Source: an uncultured Granulosicoccaceae bacterium
GTDB lineage: Bacteria; Pseudomonadota; Gammaproteobacteria; Granulosicoccales; Granulosicoccaceae
DNA length: 64,000 nucleotides
Assembly: GCA_937927895.1 (NCBI GenBank)
Contig: CALGKA010000035.1
Location: 1-64,000 of the forward strand
Direction: 5' to 3'
Position numbers and translations under genes: made by a program. Below, in pieces: positions 37,352-46,191 of this stretch. Every line of letters starts with the position of its first letter. Within the stretch, counting starts at the first letter, position 1. Below the pieces are notes generated by a model, which was not told the origin of the DNA, searched no databases, and worked only from the letters and a program-made list of their open reading frames with translations.

Positions 37352-38932
37352 TCACTCAGTAACGATATCAATTTCCATTTGGTTCCAAGTGTAATTAACT
37401 GAGTGACTATAGCCTTGATCATTACGCATAGCGTCTGACCAGATCAAGGTCATTTTACGACCATCGTCACTGATCCACTTGGGTGAAAGCTTAGGCTGGT
37501 AGGTTAGATTGCGGCTGTTATCTGCAGTCCAGTAGTCGTTGTAGTAAAACTGCTTCCAAGGGCCATAAGGTGTATCGGAATGCCACAAACCTAAGCTACC
37601 GGTTTTTGTGTGCATCCACTTACTATAATAGTCACTGCTTGAGCCACTTAAGCCATTGCCCGCATAGGTTCCGCCATTAACCATAATGTACTTTTGTAAA
37701 CCTGCATTCCAAACCACCGACGGCAACCAGGAATACCATCCAAAATGCTCACCGGCAGCATTGCGGGAAGGCAGCGTTAAGTTGGGCTGACGTGCTTCGA
37801 TGTTAGAACTCCAACGCGCTGTATCGTTATCCCAACCAGTAAAGTACTGCCAAGCACTGCGCTGACCCACTTGATTTTCAGGCACACGCGCTAGTTGCAA
37901 TTGGTGGCTACTAGAACCTTCTGGCGAATAAATATAAACATAGCCATCAGTAGACGCCTGATGATCTTGCCCACTTTGCACAAACGACGCAAAGCTAAAT
38001 GGGTATGCAGTTTTACCTTTTCCGACCCTGCCGTTTTCATCTGAAAAGAACATTTCATCGCGATTAAGCAACTCACGGGCGTTATCCGAACGCCCTAAAT
38101 AGCGATCATTGTTTTCGCGATCAACCCGATACCAACTGTTACCCGCATCATATGAGCGCAGCATTTTCATGCCTCGAAAAGGCCCTTCAGACCATGCACC
38201 ATTTTGCGTTTTAGAAACCAGTGAATACAACACTCCATTTACAGACACAACACCATAAGCAAACCATCCGTCGCCATCGACATGAAACTCTGGATAGTTC
38301 TGAATTTCCGATTTAGAAAATCCGCTGGCATCGCCCCAAATTTTATACAGGCGGCTGTGGTATTTGAAATTACCCGAACCATTCCAATCACCATCGTCCA
38401 TTGCTGTAATTACGCTTCCATCTGCGGCCCACGTTTGACACCAGTTATCGCCCTTGCCTCCGACTCGACGAAGCGTTGATGAGTTAAACCTAACGCCAAC
38501 CGGGCGCTGACCTGTGGCAGACACTTGCACATTCGCACTGGTGCTAATAATTGTAGTGCTTGCATTACCCCCAACCAAACAACTGCGACCGTACTCATAC
38601 CCCCAACCATCACCATCAGGATCAACGGCAGCACTACTGCATTGTGGCGTTAGAGAAGATACTGCCGATTGCGCTTGCGGCTGAACCTGCACCCTACAAC
38701 TCAAACCATTCTCGTAGCCCCAACCATCACCATCCGGGTCTGAAGCACTTGAGCTACAACCAGGCAGAGCGCCCGTTGATGATGAAGAGCTTGCCATGGC
38801 GCACGACTGTCCGCGCTCCCAACCCCACCCATCACCGTCAATATCACTGTTCCAGTTTTGACACACTGGTGCAGCATCACACGCCGATGAGATCGCTAAA
38901 ACTAAAGTTATAAACAATGGACGAGCTAACAT
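37352..38932 (-). CDS. Secreted protein with three DGDGWG repeats and a beta-propeller-like domain
   Basis: 526 residues with a Sec signal (cleavage near CDA-APV). Residues ~22-120 hold three repeats of ~35-40 residues with the core D(I/P)DGDGWG(W/Y)E, each between two Cys (C...DGDGWGYENGLSC). Such cysteine-flanked modules occur in polysaccharide-degrading enzymes of marine bacteria and probably bind carbohydrate or calcium. The C-terminal ~380 residues are rich in Trp and repeated strand motifs (WMHTKTGSLGLWHSDTPYGPWKQ; MTLIWSDAMRNDQGYSHSVNY), a pattern like DUF4185 / five-bladed glycoside-hydrolase propellers. No catalytic residue can be named. A role in polysaccharide binding or cleavage is inferred. 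Confidence 0.8.
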   Translation of the reverse strand: MLARPLFITLVLAISSACDAAPVCQNWNSDIDGDGWGWERGQSCAMASSSSSTGALPGCSSSASDPDGDGWGYENGLSCRVQVQPQAQSAVSSLTPQCSSAAVDPDGDGWGYEYGRSCLVGGNASTTIISTSANVQVSATGQRPVGVRFNSSTLRRVGGKGDNWCQTWAADGSVITAMDDGDWNGSGNFKYHSRLYKIWGDASGFSKSEIQNYPEFHVDGDGWFAYGVVSVNGVLYSLVSKTQNGAWSEGPFRGMKMLRSYDAGNSWYRVDRENNDRYLGRSDNARELLNRDEMFFSDENGRVGKGKTAYPFSFASFVQSGQDHQASTDGYVYIYSPEGSSSHQLQLARVPENQVGQRSAWQYFTGWDNDTARWSSNIEARQPNLTLPSRNAAGEHFGWYSWLPSVVWNAGLQKYIMVNGGTYAGNGLSGSSSDYYSKWMHTKTGSLGLWHSDTPYGPWKQFYYNDYWTADNSRNLTYQPKLSPKWISDDGRKMTLIWSDAMRNDQGYSHSVNYTWNQMEIDIVTE

Positions 38933-39383
38933 GAAACCTCTTCACTTATAAACTCAAAATATGAAGACTCATAATGATTGAAAACCCCGACAAAAAACTG
39001 CATCGGACAGCAAAACAAATCAAAAAACGGATTACGATATTTTTACATTGCCAATAAGAGCCAAGCAATTCAACAATCTAGCTAGTACAACAAAAGCGCT
39101 AGTCAAAACGATCTATCTCCCCGGATTGATTACCCAAATCTAGCTACCGATAAAATGAAAAACGACAATAAACCAACTGATTAAAAAAGCACCAACCCAC
39201 TATTAACCCTTACTCCCAACTTACACCTGTCTCATTTTCGACACACATATAAAACCAAAATTGTTACAACCGGATGGCAATAAAACGAGACGAATTAGAC
39301 GGTTACAATCTCGTTTTACTCACCGCAGCGCGATCGTGCAGCGGTATGATTCGCTCAAATTCTCCAGTAGATATGGACTCCGC
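38933..39383. other. AT-rich divergent spacer, nothing recognised
   Basis: About 450 bp between the divergent secreted-protein gene and the low-complexity protein gene. It is AT-rich with many short A runs and must hold both promoters, but I see no hexamer pair good enough to call, no hairpin of note and no coding potential. A TTG-initiated extension of the plus-strand frame to 39261 is open but lacks any ribosome-binding site. Confidence 0.5.
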
Positions 39384-41648
39384 ATGCTCGATCTTTTTGT
39401 TGTGCCCACGCTAGTAGCTACTTTGGTATTGGTGGTTGGATTGATCGGGTGGTGGCTTGCAGTTGAATGGGCCTTTCGACCAAAGGAGTCGGAAAAACAC
39501 GTTGTCAACAACTCAAGTACTGCGAAGGTTAAAGCACCATTTCACGACCCAATAGATCACCCCAAGCGCAATGCTAACAAGCCAACTAGCTTGCCACCAA
39601 CCAGCTTGCCACCAACCAGCTTGCCAACCCGCAGCCGTGTCGAAGAACAAACTACTGCAGCTGCAGATTTAGGCCTGAAACGAACAGCTGAAAAAATTGC
39701 TGCACCCGCTGCCTCAGACCAAACCATCACTAACAAGCATCACACAGCGCAAAAGCAAAACCTTAACGGACAAACAGCACCGAGGCCAACTCGCTATACA
39801 GAAAAGCCAGCCCCGACCGGTTTCGTCGCTCATAACGCAGGCAGCAGCGATGACAGACAAGGCAGTAGTCAGAGCCGTGAAGCTCAAGCCAGTGCAAAGC
39901 ATCAATCACAAGCACTGAAGACACCAAAACCGACCAATCAAAAGCAGGCTAATTCCGATCGCTCAACCAGCGGTACTAATACAAACGTAAGTACTAGTGC
40001 GAACGCAGCGGTTGTCGCCACTCGAAAAGAAACAAGACCCGCTACACCTACAGTCACCCTCAGCCAGACACACACTCGGCCGACTGCGACCGCACGCATA
40101 CCAGAACTAGCAGCAACAGAGACAACAGACGATCACGCACCACAAAGACTGGAGCAAAACAAAGCCGCTGCAGTCACACAGAAACTTAGCACTGAAAAAG
40201 ACAATAATAAAAAACAACAAAAGCAGAAGTATCAAACTGCCGCGAAATCTAATCGTGCATCAATACGACACGAGGCATCACTGCAGATCACAGACCCGTC
40301 TATTCGACCTGCGACAGACACCAGCAAATCAAGCACCGAAAAACACGAAACAGCAAAGAAAGATGACTTTCTCCAAAAGCTCAGCAACCAACCAACCAAT
40401 AAAGTTGTGCAGGCAAACGCAGCAACGTCGCCTGAAACAAAAAAAGATGAAGCCCACAACACCCGGAGCGATAAGTTAAATAAAGCTTCGACCATCAACA
40501 CTGCAAAGCTTACCCCGGGCAAAAGCAGTACAAACCAAAGCGACGTTGCAACTGCCCTTACGGAAAAAAAACCGATAAGCCATGGCAATACCGCAACCAC
40601 CGCTGCGGATAAAGACTTTTCAAACCAGAGCAACCCTGTCAACGCACTTACAGACAAAGGCCCGATAAACCAAGGCAACACTGCAACCACTGCTACGGTC
40701 AAAAGCTCTACGAACCAGAGCAATACAGCCAACACACTTACGAACAATAACCCGACAAACCAAGGCAGCACTGCAACCACCGCTACGGACAAAAACTCTT
40801 CAAACCAGAGCAATACAGCCAACACACTTACGAACAATAACCCGACAAACCAAGGCAACACTACAACCACCGCTACGGACAAAAACTCTTCAAACCAGAG
40901 TAATACAGCCAACACACTTACGAACAATAATCTGACGAGCCAAGGCAACACTACAACCACCGCTACAGACAAAAGCTCTACGAACCAGAGCAATACAGCG
41001 CCTACCTCTGGGGACAAAAGCTCTACCAACCAGAGCAACGCTGCAACGACCTCAGCGAACCAAAACCCTATACGCCAGAGCAACACTGCCGCCGCCTCGA
41101 CAGATAACACACCTACAAACCAGAGCAACACAGCTCAAAATGCCGTACCGAACAGTGTAGAGAAAAATCCAACAAGCACCCCGACACAGCACAAAGGTGC
41201 TACCAATGTTCATGCACTCAGCGATGCAAGCCAACGTAAAAACATATCGCTGGTCAACACCAACCCGCTAGATCAAAACGCTGCTAACAAAACTCGCAAG
41301 CAATCTGCTATTGAGCTCGCAGTGGCCCGAAAGGAAGCCACAACACCGGACGCACGGCCACAATATCCCAAGCAACAACCAGACAACCAAACAAGCACCG
41401 ATAACCTGCACCGTGACCCCGCGATAGCCTCTGCAACAGAAGAACCAAGCCAGGCCGCAGACCCAGATCTGCGTGCCGAGCTGGAACTGAGCAAAAAGCG
41501 CATTGCAAGCTTGCAGTCAGCCTTAAACAACGCTCAGCAAAATCAGCAGACACCGTTACCTACCGATACACCTGCTAGCGCATCAAAAACACCTCCTCGT
41601 GCAACGCTACTGAGTAAGGTCAGAGTATTGGATAGCACCAAAGTCTAA
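39384..41648 (+). CDS. Membrane-anchored low-complexity repeat protein
   Basis: 754 residues from ATG 39384 (GGA about 8 nt upstream). One membrane segment at about residues 3-27 (LDLFVVPTLVATLVLVVGLIGWW) with a short N-terminus, then over 650 residues almost free of hydrophobic residues and dominated by Thr, Asn, Ser, Ala, Gln and Lys. Residues ~384-580 are a tandem array of a 30-residue unit, itself two 15-residue halves (NQSNTANTLTNNNPT / NQGNTATTATDKNSS). Near the C-terminus there is a short coiled coil (LRAELELSKKRIASLQSALNNAQQNQQ). No Cys apart from few. No family recognised. The layout, anchor plus long flexible linker plus coiled coil, suggests an envelope-spanning tether or spacer. 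Confidence 0.75.
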   Translation: MLDLFVVPTLVATLVLVVGLIGWWLAVEWAFRPKESEKHVVNNSSTAKVKAPFHDPIDHPKRNANKPTSLPPTSLPPTSLPTRSRVEEQTTAAADLGLKRTAEKIAAPAASDQTITNKHHTAQKQNLNGQTAPRPTRYTEKPAPTGFVAHNAGSSDDRQGSSQSREAQASAKHQSQALKTPKPTNQKQANSDRSTSGTNTNVSTSANAAVVATRKETRPATPTVTLSQTHTRPTATARIPELAATETTDDHAPQRLEQNKAAAVTQKLSTEKDNNKKQQKQKYQTAAKSNRASIRHEASLQITDPSIRPATDTSKSSTEKHETAKKDDFLQKLSNQPTNKVVQANAATSPETKKDEAHNTRSDKLNKASTINTAKLTPGKSSTNQSDVATALTEKKPISHGNTATTAADKDFSNQSNPVNALTDKGPINQGNTATTATVKSSTNQSNTANTLTNNNPTNQGSTATTATDKNSSNQSNTANTLTNNNPTNQGNTTTTATDKNSSNQSNTANTLTNNNLTSQGNTTTTATDKSSTNQSNTAPTSGDKSSTNQSNAATTSANQNPIRQSNTAAASTDNTPTNQSNTAQNAVPNSVEKNPTSTPTQHKGATNVHALSDASQRKNISLVNTNPLDQNAANKTRKQSAIELAVARKEATTPDARPQYPKQQPDNQTSTDNLHRDPAIASATEEPSQAADPDLRAELELSKKRIASLQSALNNAQQNQQTPLPTDTPASASKTPPRATLLSKVRVLDSTKV
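40533..41125 (+). repeat. 90-bp tandem array (45-bp half units) inside a coding gene
   Basis: The motif AACCAGAGCAA recurs with exact spacing: 40533 (variant), 40623, 40713, 40803, 40893, 40983, then at 45-bp steps 41028, 41073 and 41118. Units from 40713 to 40983 are nearly identical at the DNA level, the outer ones diverged, which indicates recent expansion in the middle. The period is a multiple of three, so copy-number change keeps the frame. Confidence 0.92.
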
Positions 41649-41732
41649 GCACCGTCGTTTAGCGAACGACAAAAAGGTCACGCAGTCTGCAACACGGGTT
41701 ACACTTGGCATACGCTCTAATACCGTATTGCC

Positions 41733-42665
41733 ATGCCAACAATCGTTTCGATCAAAAACCTGTGCAAGACTTACAGCTCAGGTCATCAGGCACTTAAAAG
41801 TATCAACCTCGATATTGAAGAAGGCGAGATCATCGCCCTTCTCGGGCCTAATGGTGCCGGTAAAACTACCCTTATCTCTGCTATATGTGGAATCATAAAA
41901 ACCACCTCAGGCAGCGTGACCGTTAACGGGTACGACACCGTAAAGCAGTATCGAAAAAGCCGCGGCCTGATAGGCCTTGTGCCACAAGAACTCACACTAG
42001 GTGCGTTTGAAAAAGTACAAAGTACACTGGCGTTTAGCCGCGGCCTGTTCGGCAAAAAACCAAATCCCGAACACATAGAACAATTACTTAAAGATCTATC
42101 CCTGTGGGACAAACGCGATTCAGTATTAATGATGCTGTCAGGCGGCATGAAAAGGCGAGTGCTTATCGGCAAGGCTTTAGCACATGAGCCGCGTGTATTG
42201 TTTCTAGATGAACCAACTGCAGGTGTTGATGTAGAGCTACGCAAAGATATGTGGAAGCTTGTCAGTAAGCTCCGAGACTCAGGCGTTACCATTATCTTAA
42301 CCACCCATTACATCGAAGAGGCAGAAGAGATTGCTGACCGCGTGGGCGTGATCAACAACGGTGAACTACTGTTGGTTGAAGATAAAACTGACTTAATGAA
42401 TAAGCTTGGCAGCAAGCAACTCAACATTGAACTTCGAGCACCGGTTACAGAAATTCCGCAAAGCCTTAGTGACTACAACCTTGAACTGTCAGAAAATGGC
42501 ACACACTTGACTTACACCTATGATGTTAAAAGCAATCGCACGGGTATCACGTCACTGCTGCAAGCCTTAAACAACGCTGGCTTGCAACTCAAAGACTTAC
42601 ACACATCGCAAAGCTCACTGGAAGAGATTTTCGTTAACTTGGTCAACAACGACCAAGCACAATAA
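41733..42665 (+). CDS. yadG: ABC-2 type transporter ATP-binding protein (YadG-like)
   Basis: 310 residues. Walker A GPNGAGKT (38-45), Q-loop LVPQELTL, signature LSGGMKRR, Walker B with D-loop [12 protein letters not shown]-loop [10 protein letters not shown]. The whole length and the [11 protein letters not shown]..[21 protein letters not shown] block match E. coli YadG closely, as does the C-terminal [10 protein letters not shown]. Energises the permease encoded 12 bp downstream. YadGH exporters have no firmly known substrate. Starts a tight operon yadG-yadH-NUDIX. Confidence 0.95.
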   Translation: MPTIVSIKNLCKTYSSGHQALKSINLDIEEGEIIALLGPNGAGKTTLISAICGIIKTTSGSVTVNGYDTVKQYRKSRGLIGLVPQELTLGAFEKVQSTLAFSRGLFGKKPNPEHIEQLLKDLSLWDKRDSVLMMLSGGMKRRVLIGKALAHEPRVLFLDEPTAGVDVELRKDMWKLVSKLRDSGVTIILTTHYIEEAEEIADRVGVINNGELLLVEDKTDLMNKLGSKQLNIELRAPVTEIPQSLSDYNLELSENGTHLTYTYDVKSNRTGITSLLQALNNAGLQLKDLHTSQSSLEEIFVNLVNNDQAQ

Positions 42666-42677
42666 AAGACTAAAGAT

Positions 42678-43457
42678 ATGAATTGGAATGCCATTAAGGT
42701 AATTTATATAAGCGAAATGATGCGCACCTGGAACACGCTTGCACAAAGCATCGCATCGCCAGTCATTTCTACAGTGCTTTATTTTGTCGTATTCGGCTCC
42801 GCGATTGGGTCTCGTATAGAATCTGTTGGCGGTGTGAATGGTGAGGGAGGAGTCTCCTATGGTGCATTTATAGTTCCAGGCTTAATGATGCTTTCGCTAC
42901 TGACACAGAGCATTTCTAATGCGTCGTTTGGCATCTACTTTCCCAAATTTACAGGCACAATCTACGAGCTCTTATCAGCACCCATCTCTTTCTTTGAAGT
43001 CGTCTTAGGCTATGTGGGAGCGGCGGCCACTAAATCTTTTATTATTGGCATTATTATTCTGGGCACTGCTGGCTCTTTTGTTGATCTTCAAATAGCACAC
43101 CCCTTCTGGATGATGGCGTTTTTTATTCTTACCTGTGTCACTTTTTCATTGTTCGGATTTATCATAGGCATATGGGCCGACAGTTTTGAAAAACTACAAT
43201 TAATTCCTTTGTTAGTTATTACACCTTTGGTTTTTCTAGGTGGCAGTTTCTATACCATCGATATGTTGCCAAACATATGGCAGAAAATCTCTTTGTTTAA
43301 CCCGGTTCTGTATTTAATAAGCGGCTTTCGGTGGAGCTTTTTTGAAGTCTCCGATGTTGGCCACCATTTAAGTATGGCGATTGTTTTACTGTTTTTATTC
43401 ATTTGCATGGGCATTATCTGGTGGATGTTTAAAACTGGCTACAAACTGCGCCAGTAA
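42678..43457 (+). CDS. yadH: ABC-2 type transporter permease (YadH-like)
   Basis: 259 residues with six hydrophobic segments. [57 protein letters not shown] and the late [40 protein letters not shown] are the ABC-2 permease blocks of the YadH group; length equals E. coli YadH (256). Works as a dimer with the YadG-like ATPase. Only 3 bp separate it from the NUDIX gene. Confidence 0.95.
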   Translation: MNWNAIKVIYISEMMRTWNTLAQSIASPVISTVLYFVVFGSAIGSRIESVGGVNGEGGVSYGAFIVPGLMMLSLLTQSISNASFGIYFPKFTGTIYELLSAPISFFEVVLGYVGAAATKSFIIGIIILGTAGSFVDLQIAHPFWMMAFFILTCVTFSLFGFIIGIWADSFEKLQLIPLLVITPLVFLGGSFYTIDMLPNIWQKISLFNPVLYLISGFRWSFFEVSDVGHHLSMAIVLLFLFICMGIIWWMFKTGYKLRQ

Positions 43458-43460
43458 TTC

Positions 43461-44243
43461 ATGAGCACACTGATCGATGACACCTTAACTACTGCACCTA
43501 TTGATGCGGCGAGCGTTATTTTAGTCCGTCAATCAAAGCAAACTAACGAACTGCAAACCTTGTTGCTGTGTCGTGGTAAAAGCCAAACAGTAATGAACAA
43601 CGCCTGGGTATTCCCAGGTGGCAAAGTCGACCCAACCGACTACGATCGTACGCACACCCTTCAAGACTCACTCAAGCAACAGGCGCCAGAATTGCTGAAC
43701 GAGCCAGAACTTAGCAACAAGGAAGCATGCGCTCTGTTCTATGCGGCATGCAGAGAAACACACGAGGAAACCGGAGTCACTCTGGCTCCAAGCGCACTTA
43801 ATCCATGGTCTCGCTGGATCACACCAACCGAACCCTCAACCATGAAGAAACGATTCGATGCACGTTTTTTTATAGCCGTTATGCCACCAAATCAAACAGC
43901 ACAGCATGACGGCCAGGAAGCCACCGATAGCCAATGGTGCACGCCAAAAGAGGCAATAACAAAGTACACGAAGAATAAATGGGTGCTTGCGCCACCGCAG
44001 ATCATGACCCTACTGGCACTTGCCCGGTTCACACACATTGACCAAGCACTGAAAGCAGCTCAAACCACAGTCACTTATCACATCAGACCCGTGGTTATTA
44101 AGTCAGGAAACAACCGAACGCTTACCTACCCCGGTGACCAACAACACCCTGAAAGCATGCAACATATGCCTGGCCCTACTCGGCTCATCTGGTGCGACAA
44201 TCACTTTCAGCCACCCAATGGATTTGATCCGTATTTACAGTGA
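43461..44243 (+). CDS. NUDIX hydrolase with long insert in the Nudix box (NUDT19-like)
   Basis: 260 residues. The Nudix box is split: AWVFPGGKVDP (49-58) supplies the leading Gly, and RETHEETGV (98-106) supplies the metal-binding REx2EExG core, with about 45 residues between them instead of ~13. This spacing is known from the NUDT19 group, whose vertebrate members hydrolyse CoA and acyl-CoA esters. Substrate here is therefore possibly a CoA derivative, by inference. TPTEPSTMKKRFDARFFIAVMP after the box is the NUDT19-type strand. Cotranscribed with yadGH. Confidence 0.88.
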   Translation: MSTLIDDTLTTAPIDAASVILVRQSKQTNELQTLLLCRGKSQTVMNNAWVFPGGKVDPTDYDRTHTLQDSLKQQAPELLNEPELSNKEACALFYAACRETHEETGVTLAPSALNPWSRWITPTEPSTMKKRFDARFFIAVMPPNQTAQHDGQEATDSQWCTPKEAITKYTKNKWVLAPPQIMTLLALARFTHIDQALKAAQTTVTYHIRPVVIKSGNNRTLTYPGDQQHPESMQHMPGPTRLIWCDNHFQPPNGFDPYLQ

Positions 44244-44326
44244 CACTATTCTTAGCGCATTTGATAAAATAAGCTTGATTGAAATCACCCTAATATTGAC
44301 CTGTCACCCCAAGAGGCCAACCCCCT

Positions 44327-44959
44327 ATGATTCCAGCGTTAGAAGCACTAGAGCGTTTACGTGAAGGCAACAAACGATTCGTCGCTGGTGAGTCGGCTGA
44401 CGCCAGCCTTGCCAATAAACGCCATCAACCAGAGTTAGCAAAAGGCCAAGAACCTTTCGCGATTATTCTCGGTTGCTCTGACTCACGAGTTCCGGCCGAG
44501 CTAGTATTTGACCAAGGTCTGGGCGATCTATTCGTGATCAGAGTGGCGGGCAATGTAGTGGCACCTTCACAGATAGCAAGCGTTGAATACAGCGCTACGC
44601 AACACAACGCGCAGCTGGTAATAGTTCTAGGCCACACAAACTGTGGTGCAATTGAGGCTACTTTAAGTGAATTAAAACTGCCTGCCGAGCAGCGCTCTGA
44701 AAATCTCAGCGCTATAGTTAACAGGATTCGGCCTGCAGTAGAAACACTATTAGAAACCGACCTGGTCAATCGCCCAGAAGAACTCAAGCGCGCCGCCGTG
44801 CGCTCCAACGTTCGAGCCTGCGTATCTCACTTGCAACATGGCTCAAGAGTTCTCGAGCAACTAATCGCAAGCAATGACTTGCAAGTCGTAGGTGCTGAAT
44901 ATTGCCTTGAATCAGGGATGGTGGAATTTTTTGACAACGACCCCGCCCCGACCGAATAG
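44327..44959 (+). CDS. Beta-class carbonic anhydrase
   Basis: 210 residues. Zinc ligands Cys50, His103 and Cys106 and the Asp52-Arg54 dyad are in place (GCSDSRVPAE; LGHTNCGAIEA). FDQGLGDLFVIRVAGNVV is the conserved core. Beta carbonic anhydrases interconvert CO2 and bicarbonate; the intracellular form lacks a signal, as here. The gene follows the NUDIX gene by 83 bp and precedes yaaA by 296 bp; it is probably its own transcription unit. Confidence 0.95.
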   Translation: MIPALEALERLREGNKRFVAGESADASLANKRHQPELAKGQEPFAIILGCSDSRVPAELVFDQGLGDLFVIRVAGNVVAPSQIASVEYSATQHNAQLVIVLGHTNCGAIEATLSELKLPAEQRSENLSAIVNRIRPAVETLLETDLVNRPEELKRAAVRSNVRACVSHLQHGSRVLEQLIASNDLQVVGAEYCLESGMVEFFDNDPAPTE

Positions 44960-45255
44960 CCGGTCGATAATTAGGAGCAAGGAGCATTTAAGAATAATGG
45001 GAAAAAGCATGGCGCCGACACTTTTCGGCATGTCGATGTTTTCGGTTCAAGCCGTCTATAATTTTTGTCCGAAATTCGGTCTGGCGCCACGCCCTTAAAA
45101 GTAAGCAAATTCCCGTGCCAACTGACGCCCAATGTCAGCCGAAAAACGCCTTTTTTGGTCATTAATTAGTCAACAACGCGCCGCCAGAGGCATTGCGGCG
45201 ACACAGCTTGCAACGTAACCTACACCTTGAAACATTACTTTCAGAGCAATCGAGC
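44960..45255. other. Spacer before yaaA with a consensus -10 box
   Basis: About 300 bp without a gene. It contains a perfect TATAAT at 45057-45062, but no convincing -35 at 16-18 bp upstream. GGCGCC palindromes at about 45010 and 45083 flank this -10 region. The box is about 190 nt before the yaaA start, so if used it would give a long leader. Short open frames here are not convincing. Confidence 0.35.
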
Positions 45256-46032
45256 ATGCTAATACTGGTATCACCGGCAAAAACCTTAGATTTCGAAACT
45301 CCTCCCCTTGTTACTGACAACACGCAACCGCTGTTTTTGGACGACTCTCAAGAACTGATTGACCAGCTTAAAAAACTGCCACCCGCGAAGGTAGGCAAAT
45401 TAATGCACATCAGTGACAAACTGGCGCAACTTAACGCTCAGCGCTTCAAAGAATGGAAGCAACCGCTGGAACCTGGCACTGCCAAGCAAAGCTTGTTTGC
45501 GTTTCAGGGCGATGTCTATACCGGCATGGATGCTGCGACCATGAAAAAGAACGATGTCAAATTCGCACAAAAACATTTGCGTATTTTAAGTGGCTTATAT
45601 GGTGTGTTAAGACCTCTGGACTTAATGCTGCCTTATCGATTAGAAATGGGTACAAAGTTCGTCAATAAACGCGGACAGAACCTTTACCACTTTTGGGGCG
45701 ATAGCGTCACCAACGTGTTGAATGCAGAACTAGATGCCATGAAAAAACCGTTTGTCGCCAACTTAGCCTCTAATGAATATTTTAAAGTGGTTAATAAAAA
45801 CAAGTTGATAGCAGACACTATTAGCCCGGTATTCAAAGACAAGAAGAACGGCGAGTATAAGCTTATTTCCTTTTTTGCCAAAAAAGCGCGCGGCATGATG
45901 GCACGCTACATTATTGACAACCGTGTACTTAAACCTGCTGATCTGCACGACTTCGATACTGCGGGTTACAAATACAATAAAAAAATGTCGACAGAACTTG
46001 AACCTGTATTTACAAGAGACAAACAACCATAG
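45256..46032 (+). CDS. yaaA: YaaA peroxide-stress protein (DUF328)
   Basis: 258 residues from ATG 45256, where the family N-terminus begins (MLILVSPAKTLDFETP); the in-frame extension to 45193 has no family match. Other YaaA blocks: LMHISDKLAQLNAQRF, QSLFAFQGDVYTGMDA, LRILSGLYGVLRPLDLMLPYRLEMGTK, NLASNEYFKVV, KKARGMMARYII. YaaA protects DNA and proteins from Fenton damage by lowering free iron, and it binds DNA in a helix-hairpin-helix-like manner. Length matches E. coli YaaA (258). Confidence 0.96.
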   Translation: MLILVSPAKTLDFETPPLVTDNTQPLFLDDSQELIDQLKKLPPAKVGKLMHISDKLAQLNAQRFKEWKQPLEPGTAKQSLFAFQGDVYTGMDAATMKKNDVKFAQKHLRILSGLYGVLRPLDLMLPYRLEMGTKFVNKRGQNLYHFWGDSVTNVLNAELDAMKKPFVANLASNEYFKVVNKNKLIADTISPVFKDKKNGEYKLISFFAKKARGMMARYIIDNRVLKPADLHDFDTAGYKYNKKMSTELEPVFTRDKQP

Positions 46033-46128
46033 GCCAGAAATAAAAACCAACCTTCTGGTACTGTTAGTACCGACGTAATTAACATATCACTACAACATTT
46101 GGCACAAACACCGCCGATAAAACTATCT

Positions 46129-46152
46129 CCAGTGCTATAGCCAGTGCTATAG
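46129..46152 (+). repeat. Two tandem copies of a 12-bp sequence upstream of the TPP gene
   Basis: CCAGTGCTATAG occurs twice in a row (46129-46140 and 46141-46152), about 40 bp before the start codon of the TPP-enzyme gene. It may be a duplicated operator half-site or a simple slippage product; there is no dyad symmetry. Confidence 0.8.
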
Positions 46153-46191
46153 CCACCATCGCTTAAGACCATTCATTAGGAGGCTACTATT

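Noticed and set aside
40232-41131. A 299-residue open frame on the minus strand with hydrophobic repeats
   Set aside because: It is the mirror of the 90-bp tandem array in the plus-strand gene; Thr/Asn-rich codons read as Leu/Val-rich on the other strand. It has no start site of its own.
44971-45162. Short frames in the spacer before yaaA
   Set aside because: They overlap each other on both strands, have no ribosome-binding sites and no familiar sequence.
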